This document shows positions 25,454-34,517 of a stretch of 64,000 nucleotides of DNA, piece by piece. This DNA comes from an uncultured Schlesneria sp. (lineage in GTDB: Bacteria > Planctomycetota > Planctomycetia > Planctomycetales > Planctomycetaceae), in NCBI GenBank assembly GCA_903858935.1, contig CAIOKO010000016.1:1-64000 (forward strand), in the 5' to 3' direction. The first letter of the stretch is position 1, and each line of letters opens with the position of its first letter. The translations under genes were made by a program, and so were the position numbers. The notes under the pieces are model-generated. The model was not told the DNA's origin and did not search any database. It saw nothing but the letters and a program-made list of their open reading frames with translations.

Positions 25454-26830
25454 ATGAATCGGGCGACTTCCCTGGCGATATTGATCAGCTTGGCTGGGGC
25501 ATGGGAATCACATGCTCAAAACACGGTACCGCCCGTTGATGATTCGACAAATCTTCCCGCACTGAATTCCGTTTCGTCATCCATCGAAACGCCGAGTGGA
25601 GACCAAGCACCGACTCCGATCGGATCAGGATCATCGACTTCGGGAACAGCCTACCCTCCACTCCTGACTCAGCAATACTATTACACAAATCCGAAACAGG
25701 GAACGACTCCAGACGGCGTTAACCACCTTTTGTCTCAAGACGGTCGGTTCCGTGCTTATGGATGGCTGGACGCGGGAGGTATCTACAACACGTCACAACC
25801 CGGCAGTGGCTATAACGGCCCGTATAATGCGGTCGACAGCACAACCCCGACGTTTAATCAAGCCTACCTCGTCATGGAGATGAAGCGGCCTGAAAATTCC
25901 GACTTCGGCGTCGGCGGACGAGTTGATGTGCTCTACGGTAATGATTTTTTCCTGGCCCAGTCTGCCGGCTTCGAACTCAACCGCGACGGGACCCGAAAAT
26001 GGAACAGCAGTGTCAGCAACGGCCTGGCGATGCCACAGGCATACCTGGAAGTCGGCAGCGACACATTTTTCGTTCAAGTCGGGCATTTTTACACAGTCGT
26101 CGGATACGAAGGGGTCCAGTCGGCCAATAACTTCTTCTATTCCCACGCTTATAGCTATCAGTTTGCCGGTCCCTTCACTCAATGGGGTGGCCTCGTTACT
26201 TGGAGACCGAATAGCAACTGGGAAGTTCAAGCAGGACCGGTGAACGGCTGGAACACTCTTGACGGAACTCCAAACAACGTCGAATTCCTGGGAAAAGCAA
26301 AATATACGAGTGATTCCAAGGACTGGTGGACTTCGTTCGCCATTATCACTGGCAACATGACCAACAAAGCTTCAATTGTACCGGGACTTGCTCCTGCGAT
26401 TGCCAATCGAACACGCTACAGTTTTCTATACGACCGAAAGATCACAAACAACGTCGAATACGTCTTCCATCAATGGCTCGGTGCCCAGCAGGACGGAACA
26501 TCAAACGGTTCAACGGCGAACTGGTATGGTATCGATCAATACATGTTTTACACGATAAGCAGTAACTGGAAGTTCGGCGGTCGCTTCGAATGGTTCCGCG
26601 ATGAAGCAGGAACCCGAGTTGGTTTGAACCGTCCCGGCAACCCGAACGTCCCGCCACTCCCTGGTAACTACTTTTCGTTCACCGTCGGCCCGAACTACTC
26701 ACCCTCTCCGAACCTCGTCGTTCGTCCTGAAATTCGGTACGACACTTATAACGGCTCAGCCCAACCCTTCGACGACGGTCGCAAGACTCAGCAGTTGATG
26801 TTTGGTGTCGATGTCATCGTGAAGTTTTAA
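25454..26830 (+). CDS. Outer-membrane beta-barrel protein (BBP2-like porin)
   Basis: Exported protein of 458 residues resembling the putative porins of planctomycetes. The signal peptide MNRATSLAILISLAGAWESHA precedes a Thr/Ser/Pro-rich segment. The rest alternates short amphipathic strands with aromatic girdle residues (FVQVGHFYTVVGYEGVQ; WWTSFAIITGNMTN; NWKFGGRFEWFRDEAG), and the protein ends in a Phe (VIVKF), as many outer-membrane barrels do. That supports assembly in an outer membrane. ATG 25454 follows a strong GAGGAG site. A 7-base stem, GAAGTTT/AAACTTC, overlaps the stop codon (26821-26838) but has no T-run. Confidence 0.82.
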   Translation: MNRATSLAILISLAGAWESHAQNTVPPVDDSTNLPALNSVSSSIETPSGDQAPTPIGSGSSTSGTAYPPLLTQQYYYTNPKQGTTPDGVNHLLSQDGRFRAYGWLDAGGIYNTSQPGSGYNGPYNAVDSTTPTFNQAYLVMEMKRPENSDFGVGGRVDVLYGNDFFLAQSAGFELNRDGTRKWNSSVSNGLAMPQAYLEVGSDTFFVQVGHFYTVVGYEGVQSANNFFYSHAYSYQFAGPFTQWGGLVTWRPNSNWEVQAGPVNGWNTLDGTPNNVEFLGKAKYTSDSKDWWTSFAIITGNMTNKASIVPGLAPAIANRTRYSFLYDRKITNNVEYVFHQWLGAQQDGTSNGSTANWYGIDQYMFYTISSNWKFGGRFEWFRDEAGTRVGLNRPGNPNVPPLPGNYFSFTVGPNYSPSPNLVVRPEIRYDTYNGSAQPFDDGRKTQQLMFGVDVIVKF

Positions 26831-26895
26831 TAAACTTCCTGCCAGGCGACTTCGGACGGCTTATAAGGTCGTCGTCATCAATCTGAACTCATTTT

Positions 26896-26920
26896 GAGAG
26901 AGAGAGAGAGAGAGAGAGAG
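26896..26920. repeat. (GA)n dinucleotide microsatellite
   Basis: Twenty-five bases of uninterrupted GA repeat lie 66 bases after the porin stop codon. It is in a 285-base spacer between convergent genes, so it cannot be a promoter spacer for either as annotated. Such tracts are prone to slippage. Confidence 0.9.
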
Positions 26921-27115
26921 TTTCAGGTGTTTTCAGCCGTCTCCTGCTCCCCTAAAAAATATGGATCAAAAGCGTCTCCTTCGTTTAGGTCGCATTGGCG
27001 ATCGTCGAAAAGTGCAACAAAACACGACAACAGTTCAAAAGTCTCAGACCACGAATCAACTGCCGTATTACTTTAAAATGACGTCGATAAGCCGACTGCA
27101 CGTTTCGAAACGCCC

Positions 27116-27892
27116 CTATTCTGAGTCGCGAATTTCCTCGTAAAACGCCTGAACATTTTTGATTCTTGCCCCTGCAGGCGGATGACTGAGGTATTGTTTC
27201 AAGAGCCATCCCGTAAATCCGCAATAGATCTGCCGAGATTCGTCGATCAATGCCGCGTCGTCGACGAGTTTGAACAGCCGTCGGCCTACACAGAGCTTCT
27301 TCAGTAATGTCGTTGTGGCCTCAAGGTTTTCTGCCGCAACCAACCCGGCATTATCGCATGTGAATTCTCTTGCAGCGCGATATTGCATCGGCTTGTAAAT
27401 CTCAAACGTATTGCGCCAGCCATGATCGAGCACAGTATGGCACAGCTCATGCGCCAGCAATGCCTGAAGTTGATCAGGGGTCTCGATCACCGCCTCCAAC
27501 ATCTCCGACAAAATTACAACGACTTTTTTCCTGGCAAACTTGATCGCGAATGCATTCAGTTCGCCACTCGGAATAAGGATGATTCGATAGTGATTTTCTA
27601 CTCCAAATCGCTCGCATACTTTATTGGCGGCTCGATGAACTGTTGGAAACTGTCGCTCCGACACAGTGCAACCATAAGCCTGTAGGCGTCGGACGTTGTA
27701 CTCGGCAAACACCCGTTCGAACAGTTTCGCAAACAGGTAACCCAACAGAATCACTCCCATGCTCGCGATTGCAAGAATGAGAATGAAGAACCAAAGCAAC
27801 ACGTTGACCAGCAGTACGCTTGTCCGCTGCTTCCGTTCCTCGTCCGATATACAATCGTGAAACGTGCGTACAATTTCTCCCGCGAAACTCAT
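27116..27892 (-). CDS. M48-like membrane metalloprotease
   Basis: Protein of 258 residues with one or two hydrophobic helices near the N-terminus (about 25-55) and a zinc-protease domain. The active-site motif HELCH (148-152) supplies two zinc ligands and the catalytic Glu. A downstream Glu176 in AAREFTCDNAG fits the third ligand of the gluzincin type (E-x-x-x-D), as in M48/HtpX peptidases. It is probably anchored in the inner membrane. No partner gene is adjacent. The start at 27892 has no strong ribosome binding site, so the true start could be a little downstream. Confidence 0.82.
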   Translation of the reverse strand: MSFAGEIVRTFHDCISDEERKQRTSVLLVNVLLWFFILILAIASMGVILLGYLFAKLFERVFAEYNVRRLQAYGCTVSERQFPTVHRAANKVCERFGVENHYRIILIPSGELNAFAIKFARKKVVVILSEMLEAVIETPDQLQALLAHELCHTVLDHGWRNTFEIYKPMQYRAAREFTCDNAGLVAAENLEATTTLLKKLCVGRRLFKLVDDAALIDESRQIYCGFTGWLLKQYLSHPPAGARIKNVQAFYEEIRDSE

Positions 27893-28363
27893 GAACGCCT
27901 CTTTTCAAAATGGCTGCGAAGAAAGCGAACTGCCAAAGGATCGGAATTGGGAAATTCTGTCACTGCGAATCAACGTTTTCAAGTATCACCGGCAATCGAA
28001 AGTCAAAAAGTAACAAGACGTGATCAACGCCAGACGCCGCACTTTACGCCACCAGCTTTTCATGAAACGCAGGTGGAGCATGGGTACCTTGGGATAGCCA
28101 GCGACAGCGAGGCGACTCGTCCTCGCGATGTATTATGAAATTTTTACAACTTTAATTATATATTTTTTTAAATATATTTCATTTATTTTTTCACATAACA
28201 ACTAATGCAGAAAATGACGTTGGCCGCTTCGATTTCCTTGGAGAACAAGTCGGGAACGCGATTCGACGATAGATATATGATGACGTCTCATGATGCACTA
28301 CAACAACTTTTGTCATTAATTGTCGTCATGCTTACCAAATGTTTTTTTGACGTGGCCGATTAA
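27893..28363. other. Intergenic region with AT-rich tract
   Basis: About 470 bases without a gene. It includes a sharply AT-rich stretch (28135-28200) flanked by inverted ATGAAAT (28135) and ATTTCAT (about 28176). Next to it (28070-28130) is a GC-rich segment with the direct repeat GCGACAGCGAGGCGACTCG. A bidirectional terminator, a curved-DNA site, or an old repeat insertion could explain it. Confidence 0.4.
28135..28200. repeat. AT-rich tract with dyad ends
   Basis: The segment is almost free of G and C from 28141 to 28192 and contains A/T runs such as ATATATTTTTTTAAATATATTT. ATGAAAT at its left end is the inverse of ATTTCAT on the right. It lies between the M48 promoter region and the 3' end of the DUF3618-like gene. 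Its composition is clearly unlike the surrounding roughly 50 % GC DNA. Confidence 0.6.
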
Positions 28364-29014
28364 TCACGGTCGTAGCGTTTCGGAATTGGCAATTCGAAGT
28401 CGATGAGACTCGACTTGCGATGTCTCGCCGGCAAATTCTGATTCTGCCACTGTGGAGAAATACTCCCTTTCAGACTGACTCAATCCTTCAATCAGCCGGT
28501 CTACAACGATAGGAGTCATTCGCGAGATGGTTTGCCGAACGATCTCAAACAAGGATCCGATCGCAGCATCTTTCAACCGATCCCACGGTGAACTTGCGGT
28601 GCCAGCAGAATGACCCAGTAAGTTCAAGGCGGTATGAGTGAGCGGAGCGGCAATTGGCTTACCATTAATTGAATTCACCGTTGAAATCGTTGCAGCATCT
28701 GTGCCTGAAACACTTTCGCTCGGACGGCTCGTAAGAAATGCCGCGGCCAGATAACCGACGAAACCAGCCCCGCCGACGACCATCCAAGGATGTTTCTGGA
28801 TATGTCGAGTCACGTCCAGCAATTTGGCGACAGCATCGACGGCATGTCGAACATCTCCCGTTACAGTTTGTACTGTCTCCATCGTCTCGGTCACTGCCGC
28901 TTCCGTGGAATGAACTGTGGTCGAAACGTGATGTTCCAGGGACTGCAGCTTCAAGGCAAGTTGCAACTTGTTTTGTCCCATCTGCTTCCGAATCATTTCC
29001 GGTGTTTCGTTCAT
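28364..29014 (-). CDS. DUF3618-like membrane protein
   Basis: 217-residue protein beginning MNETPEMIRKQMGQNKLQL, the pattern of DUF3618 proteins, which follow holin-like and DUF883-like genes in envelope-stress operons. A long helix with repeated small residues (about 15-75) is followed by one membrane helix (WMVVGGAGFVGYLAAAFL, near 90-107) and a C-terminal region of amphipathic helices. ATG 29014 overlaps the stop of the upstream holin-like reading frame as ATGA. That overlap supports the start, even though the upstream gene is now broken. The function is unknown; a role in envelope maintenance is assumed from context. Confidence 0.72.
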   Translation of the reverse strand: MNETPEMIRKQMGQNKLQLALKLQSLEHHVSTTVHSTEAAVTETMETVQTVTGDVRHAVDAVAKLLDVTRHIQKHPWMVVGGAGFVGYLAAAFLTSRPSESVSGTDAATISTVNSINGKPIAAPLTHTALNLLGHSAGTASSPWDRLKDAAIGSLFEIVRQTISRMTPIVVDRLIEGLSQSEREYFSTVAESEFAGETSQVESHRLRIANSETLRP

Positions 29015-29410
29015 CGGATTGGGTCTTCCATAATCTCGGTGAGAGGATTCCGACATTGAGGCACAGATCGAAACCAAATTCGAGCGGCTTGAGCCAGATT
29101 TCCACCGGCAACGACCAGCAGCAATGCCACGATCGCGCGACATGCCCACGGGCGTGATCGGTTTCCGGAGGTGAAGTGGCCCAATGCGGCAAATGAGCTC
29201 CTGCCACGCAGAGCGTTGCGGCAGCGAGTAAGAAAAGCCCACTGCCCAACGCCAATAAGGCCGCCGCTACGGCACTCTGTCTGAGCTCTCTTCAATCTCG
29301 CGCCGCGTTAGCGGCAACTGCTGTTCGACGAGGTGCTCGAGATCGACAAGAATGCCACTCACCAGCGCCAACGTCGACGGCTCAGGCGGATCTTGGACAT
29401 CGGCAACCAT
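29011..29410 (-). pseudogene. Holin-superfamily (DUF1469-like) gene disrupted by two frameshifts
   Basis: Three successive minus-strand frames together read like one 132-residue protein with two membrane helices. Frame A starts at ATG 29410 (MVADVQDPPEPS ... LPLTRREIEE) and reaches a stop at 29267. Frame B resumes at about 29290 with ELRQSAVAAALLALGSGLFL and AGAHLPHWATSP. Frame C resumes at about 29155 with PWACRAIVALLLVVAGG and ends PLTEIMEDPIR at 29011. The breaks need a lost base in the GAAGAGAG run near 29285-29295 and another indel near 29148-29156. No single frame covers both helices, so the gene is probably inactive unless the bases are sequencing errors. Confidence 0.72.
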
Positions 29411-29416
29411 GATGCA

Positions 29417-29875
29417 TCAGCCCTTTAATGAACGACCAATGAACCAACCGGCACTAAGCGCGATCAGGACGGATGGGATCGGATTTCGTCGGATCACATG
29501 GCTGACATCTTCGGTCAGACCTGTGATTTTCGCTTCCTGCAGGTACTCACCCCCTTCTTTGATAACCCCAGCTACAGCATCGGACGCGCCTTTCAATACC
29601 CCCGCTTGCGGCGAGTTCTTGCTGAGCATATCGCCAAGCCCCTGGATACCGACTCCGGCATTGGCAGCCAGTTGATCCGCTTTTCTACCGACATCCCGAA
29701 CAGCTTGACTGGCAATGACGCTGGCGTCACTCGCTACATGGCTGGCCATAGCACCGACTGCAGATGCAGCCAAGCTGGCCATTTCGCTGACTGATGCAGC
29801 AGCATCTTTGGCTTTTTCCGTCGCCTGAGCCCAGTCATGGTTGTCAATACCCGGCCGCGTTGTTGAACTCGACAT
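29417..29875 (-). CDS. DUF883-like (ElaB/YqjD-type) C-terminally anchored protein
   Basis: 152-residue protein: an Ala/Ser-rich amphipathic helical body (DAAASVSEMASLAASAVGAM and further) and a C-terminal segment RRNPIPSVLIALSAGWFIGR. That tail closely follows the DUF883 pattern (RRNP-x(n)-G-x-A-x-G-x-x-x-G), a single hydrophobic tail thought to fix ribosome- or membrane-associated proteins in the inner membrane. ATG 29875 has AAGGGTGG 6 bases upstream; an upstream ATG at 29893 has none. It is the first gene of the operon with the broken holin-like and DUF3618-like genes. Relatives are often stress-induced. Confidence 0.72.
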   Translation of the reverse strand: MSSSTTRPGIDNHDWAQATEKAKDAAASVSEMASLAASAVGAMASHVASDASVIASQAVRDVGRKADQLAANAGVGIQGLGDMLSKNSPQAGVLKGASDAVAGVIKEGGEYLQEAKITGLTEDVSHVIRRNPIPSVLIALSAGWFIGRSLKG

Positions 29876-30788
29876 GATGCCACCCTTTTCCATTTTTACT
29901 CAAGAAAACAGCCACCCACAGTTACTGCAGTATTGCCATTATAGCGCGGCGCATCGTGAGTCCAGCCCGTCCCCGATCGAGTCCCTTGGACAACTTATAC
30001 TACAAAGCAAATCTTGTCGCAGGATCTGTGCCAGCCGTGAGATCAGCCCGCTGAATGTAGGGACTTGAAGAGGGAGGCGGGTGGTCCAATTTCAAAATTG
30101 ACCGTGTTAGCGCTTTATCGAGGGAAATCGACTGGTCAGCTAACTTTGAAACCTGAACGCTGGGCCCTGGAACAACAGACTTCACCTCGGATATTGAAAA
30201 GAACCATTTACCGATATCGATATTCTTGTGGCGGCTTCCTCCGCAGCAATGGAATCTCAAACTACTGGTAAAACTGCAACCATCCGGCAAAAATCTGACC
30301 AGCGTGTTGCTGGCCATTTAGGTATATAGATCGATCAAACCTGATTCCCAGCAAGGTCAGTTTGGATCAAAGCGTTGAATGCAAAACCATGAAAATTGCT
30401 GAGGCACGGCTCGCATTCCCGTCGACCTGAAGCAGCACCTCGGTTAACGGAGTTCGTTCGACTCGCTCAATGATTTTTTCACACAGGTGATCGGTTCCTG
30501 CACAAATCCGGTAGGGTAAGAAACAAAACAAAACGACGTCCGTTCCTAGCAATGGTTTGCTCGATTCGGCGCCGTGAACATCTTTCGACTCAACGCTGCG
30601 CTCGACCGGCCGCAGGAACTCCGACTAAATCACGGGAAGCGTTACCTAAAACACATTAAGATTCAATGCGACTTGAACCTCTTTTAAATTTTATGACACA
30701 ACATAAAAAATCAGCCGCTTAATGTCTTAGAGATATTTTGGTCACGTGTGAGACTTCGAGCCCACTGATTGCAGTAACCGAAGGAAAA
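29876..30788. other. Intergenic region, about 0.9 kb, with one hairpin repeat
   Basis: No gene is convincing. A minus-strand frame at 30367-30552 of 61 residues has normal-looking codon use (ending NASRASAIFMVLHSTL) but only a TTG start and no family match, so it is left out. The recognisable content is the hairpin repeat at 30076-30166. The remainder includes the promoter of the DUF883-like operon and the downstream region of the histidine kinase gene. Confidence 0.45.
30076..30166. repeat. Decayed copy of the family A inverted repeat
   Basis: The left part GGCGGGTGGTCCAATTTCAAAATTGACC (30076-30103) and the right part ending TTTGAAACCTGAACGCTGGG align with the reverse complement of the hairpin at 62514-62609. 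The spacers also correspond (CTTTATCGAGGGAA here, CTTTATCGGGGAA there). The match therefore extends across the whole roughly 95-base element in inverse orientation. The stem has lost pairing, so this is an old copy. Confidence 0.7.
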
Positions 30789-32723
30789 TTAATTTTTCAA
30801 CGACACACTATGTTTTATATTAACACTTTGGCAAATGCAGGTCACCTCGGTGCCAGATGGCTCAATCGAGCAAATCAATAACGTTCCGCCGATGATTTGA
30901 GCTCGATTTTGCATGATTCGCATCCCCATTCCATGATTTTGGGAAGGAGGCAAGCCGATACCATCGTCACGGATCGCAAGAACAAATTGATTATCGGTTT
31001 GTTCGATTCGAATTTGAATGCGGGATGCATGAGCGTGCCTCAACGCATTACTAAGTGCTCCTTGTGCGATGTTAAAAAGGTGGGTTGCCGTCAGGTTATC
31101 AAAAAGACAAATCGGCTTCGGACAGTCGAACGTACAGACGACGGAAGACTCATTAGAAGTTTTGGCAGCGAGCTGCTCGAGCGCCACCCTCAGGCCATCG
31201 GCTGTAATGGGGACAGGCGATAATGTGCGGCAAATATCGCGAATGTTCTGCAAAGCGTCTTCGACGCACGACTTAAGACGTTGTGCCAGCACAGAGACCT
31301 GCTGACCGGCCTTGGCAACTTCTGTCGGGATGTTCTTTTTTTCCTGTGGCTGGATGGCACGCGCCGATTCCAGCAGGACCTGACACAACATGTCGGTTCC
31401 AGTCAGCTGTTGTCCGATGCTATCTTGAAGATCCTGTCCGATTCGTTGCTGTTCCAGCGATGCGGTTTCGATAACTTTTCGCTCCAGTTGCTTCCGACTT
31501 GTGAGGTCTCGCATCACTCCCATATAGACTTTTAGTTGATCGACCTCGTTGACCGATAGTTCCAAGGGAAAGATGGTACCGTCTTTTCGTTGACCGGAAA
31601 CCTCCTTTGGAGTACCAATCATTCGGCGAATTCCCGTCTCTTGGTACCTTTTCAGATAAAACTTGATATCCACCTGATAAAACGGGGGGACAAGCAGGCT
31701 GACGCTTTGCCCAATAGCCTCGTTTGCCGAATACTCAAACATCGTTTCGGCGGCGTGGTTAAACGATTGCAGTATTCCGTTTGCATCGATTGTCACCACC
31801 GCGTCGTAGGCTGTCCTGAGTAACGTCGATTGTCGCTCCTCGCTCAACTTTAACGCCTGCTCAGCAAGATACCTGGTCGTAATGTCTTCATGTGCGATCA
31901 CGACATACAACGCATCCAAATCTGCACACTTCGTCACACGGCAGTTAAACCACCGCTGCTTTGTGTTGGAATGACAAGGATATTCACAGGACCAGCTTTC
32001 GATCTCACCAGCGATGACTCGCCGGATTGCTTTTGCAACATCAACCACAGTCCGATCACCAGCCGCAATCGAATGATCACACACTTCAAGGTAATTGGCC
32101 CGTTCACACATTGACATCCACACGCCGCTATTGGCTTCCGCGAAACGCTTCCAGGCGCGGTTCGTCGACACGATTTTTCCCGTGCGATCAATCACCGCAA
32201 TATGGTCCGAAAGCGCATCGAGCGTCGCGCTTGCGAATCGTTTGGATTGCAAAGCACGCTTTTCAAGCTCCAACTCAATGTTGATTCGAGCGGTCAAATC
32301 CTGCGCTGTTCCAACAAGTCCCGCAAAGCGACCTTCACGGTCGTACCAAGGAGAAATGAGAAGCTGACTTGTGAATCTCATGCCGTCTTTGCGAACGATC
32401 GTCCAGGCACTCGGCTGCCGATCGCCAATTTCGTATAAAGCCTGAAAATATTCGGCCCCCGGCTGAATCTCGCGGCCTAGTTTTTGCGACAGCACAGCAG
32501 CGCGTGAAACAACCTCATCGCGGACGTGCCAAAGAGCAGGTGTCTTTTTGTTAACGACTTCATCAGCTGTCCAGCCTAGCATCCGCTCGGCTGCGGGATT
32601 AAATAACCAGATGATTCCATTTACGTCCGTGGCAACGATCATCGTCCCGGCGGCTTCAACAATTGCCTTGATTTCGGTAGAGTCAGGTCGTGCCACCGCT
32701 GAAGGAGATGTCGGACCTGACAT
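30789..32723 (-). CDS. PAS-domain sensor histidine kinase lacking the H-box histidine
   Basis: 644-residue soluble sensor without membrane helices, so it senses a cytoplasmic signal. At least three PAS-like domains (about 15-130, 160-280 and 290-420) precede a HisKA_3-type dimerisation helix and a HATPase domain. The ATP lid is intact: N-box NALRHA, DDGIGLP and HGMGMRIMQNRA. The H-box reads RIGQDLQDSIGQQLTG, with Gln433 (CAA) where NarX/NreB relatives have the phospho-acceptor His in a RELHD-type motif. It therefore may not autophosphorylate. It is divergent from the NarL-type regulator. AGGATGAG precedes ATG 32723. Confidence 0.88.
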   Translation of the reverse strand: MSGPTSPSAVARPDSTEIKAIVEAAGTMIVATDVNGIIWLFNPAAERMLGWTADEVVNKKTPALWHVRDEVVSRAAVLSQKLGREIQPGAEYFQALYEIGDRQPSAWTIVRKDGMRFTSQLLISPWYDREGRFAGLVGTAQDLTARINIELELEKRALQSKRFASATLDALSDHIAVIDRTGKIVSTNRAWKRFAEANSGVWMSMCERANYLEVCDHSIAAGDRTVVDVAKAIRRVIAGEIESWSCEYPCHSNTKQRWFNCRVTKCADLDALYVVIAHEDITTRYLAEQALKLSEERQSTLLRTAYDAVVTIDANGILQSFNHAAETMFEYSANEAIGQSVSLLVPPFYQVDIKFYLKRYQETGIRRMIGTPKEVSGQRKDGTIFPLELSVNEVDQLKVYMGVMRDLTSRKQLERKVIETASLEQQRIGQDLQDSIGQQLTGTDMLCQVLLESARAIQPQEKKNIPTEVAKAGQQVSVLAQRLKSCVEDALQNIRDICRTLSPVPITADGLRVALEQLAAKTSNESSVVCTFDCPKPICLFDNLTATHLFNIAQGALSNALRHAHASRIQIRIEQTDNQFVLAIRDDGIGLPPSQNHGMGMRIMQNRAQIIGGTLLICSIEPSGTEVTCICQSVNIKHSVSLKN

Positions 32724-32857
32724 AGTTGAACATTCTCATCCTAGAGGAGAATAAACGCCGGATCGCCGTTTTGAGCAAACCAATCGTTCTAGGAGCTTAT
32801 TTTACCTGTCCGTCAATTGGCGACAACTGGACAAAAAATAGGTAGGACGATTTATTG

Positions 32858-33604
32858 ATGGATTCTTGTACAAAATCGAACATCAGAACATCATTCAAGA
32901 AACAACTCACAATGACCAACGAAACGATACCAGAACAGTTTGTGGTCCAACATCACTCTCCCGCACGCATTCTGGTTGTGGATGATCATCCGATTATTCG
33001 AGAAGGACTGAGTGCACTGCTGGTTGCTCAACCGGACATGATGGTTTGTGGAGAAGCATCTAACATCAGTGGGGCATTGAAAATCGTTTCTGACGTGGGC
33101 CCCGATGTTGCAGTTGTCGATATCGCACTCAATGGCGAAAACGGGTTGGACCTGGTGCGCCGCATGAAAATCATCACGCCGAAGCTACGTGTTTTGGTCG
33201 TGTCAATGTACGACGACGAACTCTTTGCTGAACGGGCGTTGGATGCAGGGGCGATGGAATATCTGAACAAACAGGTCGCTAGCCGCAATATTGTCGAAGC
33301 CATTCGTCGGCTGCTTGCGGGACAACAATACCTCAGTGAAGAGACGGCGGCTCGACTCGCAGCAAGAAAAAATGAGTATCTCCCAGATGGCGCTCGGCGC
33401 GGACTGTCCGCATTGACCAATCGCGAAATGGAAGTTTTTAAGCAGATCGGCAATGGGATGACCACAGCCGAAATCGCCGCAGCCATGTTTTTAAGCGTCA
33501 AGACGGTGGAATCACACCGTCAAAAAATTAAGATGAAACTCGATTTGAATACTTCGGCAGAACTCAGTCGAGAGGCCGTTCGCTTCGTGATGGACAAAGG
33601 TTGA
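32858..33604 (+). CDS. NarL/FixJ-family response regulator
   Basis: 248-residue DNA-binding regulator. The receiver domain has the acidic pair Asp42/Asp43, the phospho-acceptor Asp88 in VVDIALNG, and a conserved Lys (EYLNKQ). The C-terminal LuxR-type helix-turn-helix is LTNREMEVFKQIGNGMTTAE with recognition helix SVKTVESHRQKIK. The domains are complete, so it can be phosphorylated and can bind DNA. ATG 32858 has AGGTAGGA about 10 bases upstream; a later in-frame ATG at 32912 is possible and would trim an unconserved tail. It is divergent from the histidine kinase, the expected cognate partner. Confidence 0.93.
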   Translation: MDSCTKSNIRTSFKKQLTMTNETIPEQFVVQHHSPARILVVDDHPIIREGLSALLVAQPDMMVCGEASNISGALKIVSDVGPDVAVVDIALNGENGLDLVRRMKIITPKLRVLVVSMYDDELFAERALDAGAMEYLNKQVASRNIVEAIRRLLAGQQYLSEETAARLAARKNEYLPDGARRGLSALTNREMEVFKQIGNGMTTAEIAAAMFLSVKTVESHRQKIKMKLDLNTSAELSREAVRFVMDKG

Positions 33605-33617
33605 GAAAAATCATTAA

Positions 33618-33959
33618 TCAATGCTGATGAAAATATTCAGAGAGGTTTAAAGAAACATCAGGAGGGCAAACCAGCTTGAGCCCTGATTCAGTGACATCGA
33701 AAACAACATCTTCAAGTGAGATGTCGTTTGGAAGACAATAAATAATCAACGTGCCGGAACCGATTCCAATCAATTTTGTTCTCAGGTCTGGTTTTCGAAT
33801 GAACTTTGAATTCAGATGATCCCTACCAAAGGAATAGCCGCTGACGCGTGCGACGCCGCTGTCGTAACCTTCGACCCTGCCAACGAAAAACCGCGAGTGA
33901 TCTGCCTCAAACAACCGACGATGGACGATCAACAAATGATTTCCGGGTTCCAGTACCAT
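33618..33959 (-). CDS. Conserved planctomycete hypothetical protein
   Basis: Small cytoplasmic-looking protein of 113 residues with no signal peptide or helix. It begins MVLEPGNHLLIVHRRLFEAD and is beta-rich throughout, ending in an Asp/Leu-rich tail. No family function is known to me. ATG 33959 has AGGAG 8 bases upstream, much better than the ATG at 33992. It is convergent with the response regulator, with 13 bases between the stops. Confidence 0.65.
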   Translation of the reverse strand: MVLEPGNHLLIVHRRLFEADHSRFFVGRVEGYDSGVARVSGYSFGRDHLNSKFIRKPDLRTKLIGIGSGTLIIYCLPNDISLEDVVFDVTESGLKLVCPPDVSLNLSEYFHQH

Positions 33960-34517
33960 TTGAAAACTCCTGATCGAGAAACGCTGGGACAAGTAATTAT
34001 CTGGTAAGATAAATCATCACCCGCCGCACTTTTCACGCCAAAACGGCGAATTCCTCCGACGAGTCGACGTAGCGAGTTCAGAAAAGCATTCGTCGGACTC
34101 TTGCTTAAGCTAACACGATCGATTCAACGTGGCAAATCAGGTAGAAATTGCCGAGGCTCGAACTCGCCCTGTAATTCCTCAATCCACCTGGACCATGATT
34201 GTGGTTTGCGAATTCAAAAGCTTTTCCTCGATGTCACCGTCGAATCCATCGTTGTTTCAATGGCAGTCGATAGAATCGACAGAATTCCTTATTTCGATTT
34301 GATATGTTCCCTATGTCACACTAGGGGGAGAAAACCTGAGCTGGCTAACAAAGCTCACGAATATGTCAGTATCTTAAGATCGCAATGAACCACTGGAAGC
34401 GATATGTTTGCTCTATAATACTTTAAATCCCGTTCGCCTTTTGCCCCTCTTGTCACGCAGAAATTCTTCCCGCGTGAAGGGAATTGTTTCGTTTTATCAA
34501 TTGACTGATGGTTAACG
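33960..34517. other. Intergenic region, about 560 bases
   Basis: This spacer lies between the small hypothetical gene and the metal-efflux operon and must contain the promoter of the latter. No metal-regulator gene and no clear MerR- or CsoR-type operator was recognised. A 95-residue plus-strand frame (34101-34388) lacks a ribosome binding site and family features, so it is not called. Confidence 0.4.

Noticed and set aside
30367-30552. 61-residue minus-strand frame
   Set aside because: It has only a TTG start, no ribosome binding site and no family resemblance, although its codon use is not abnormal.
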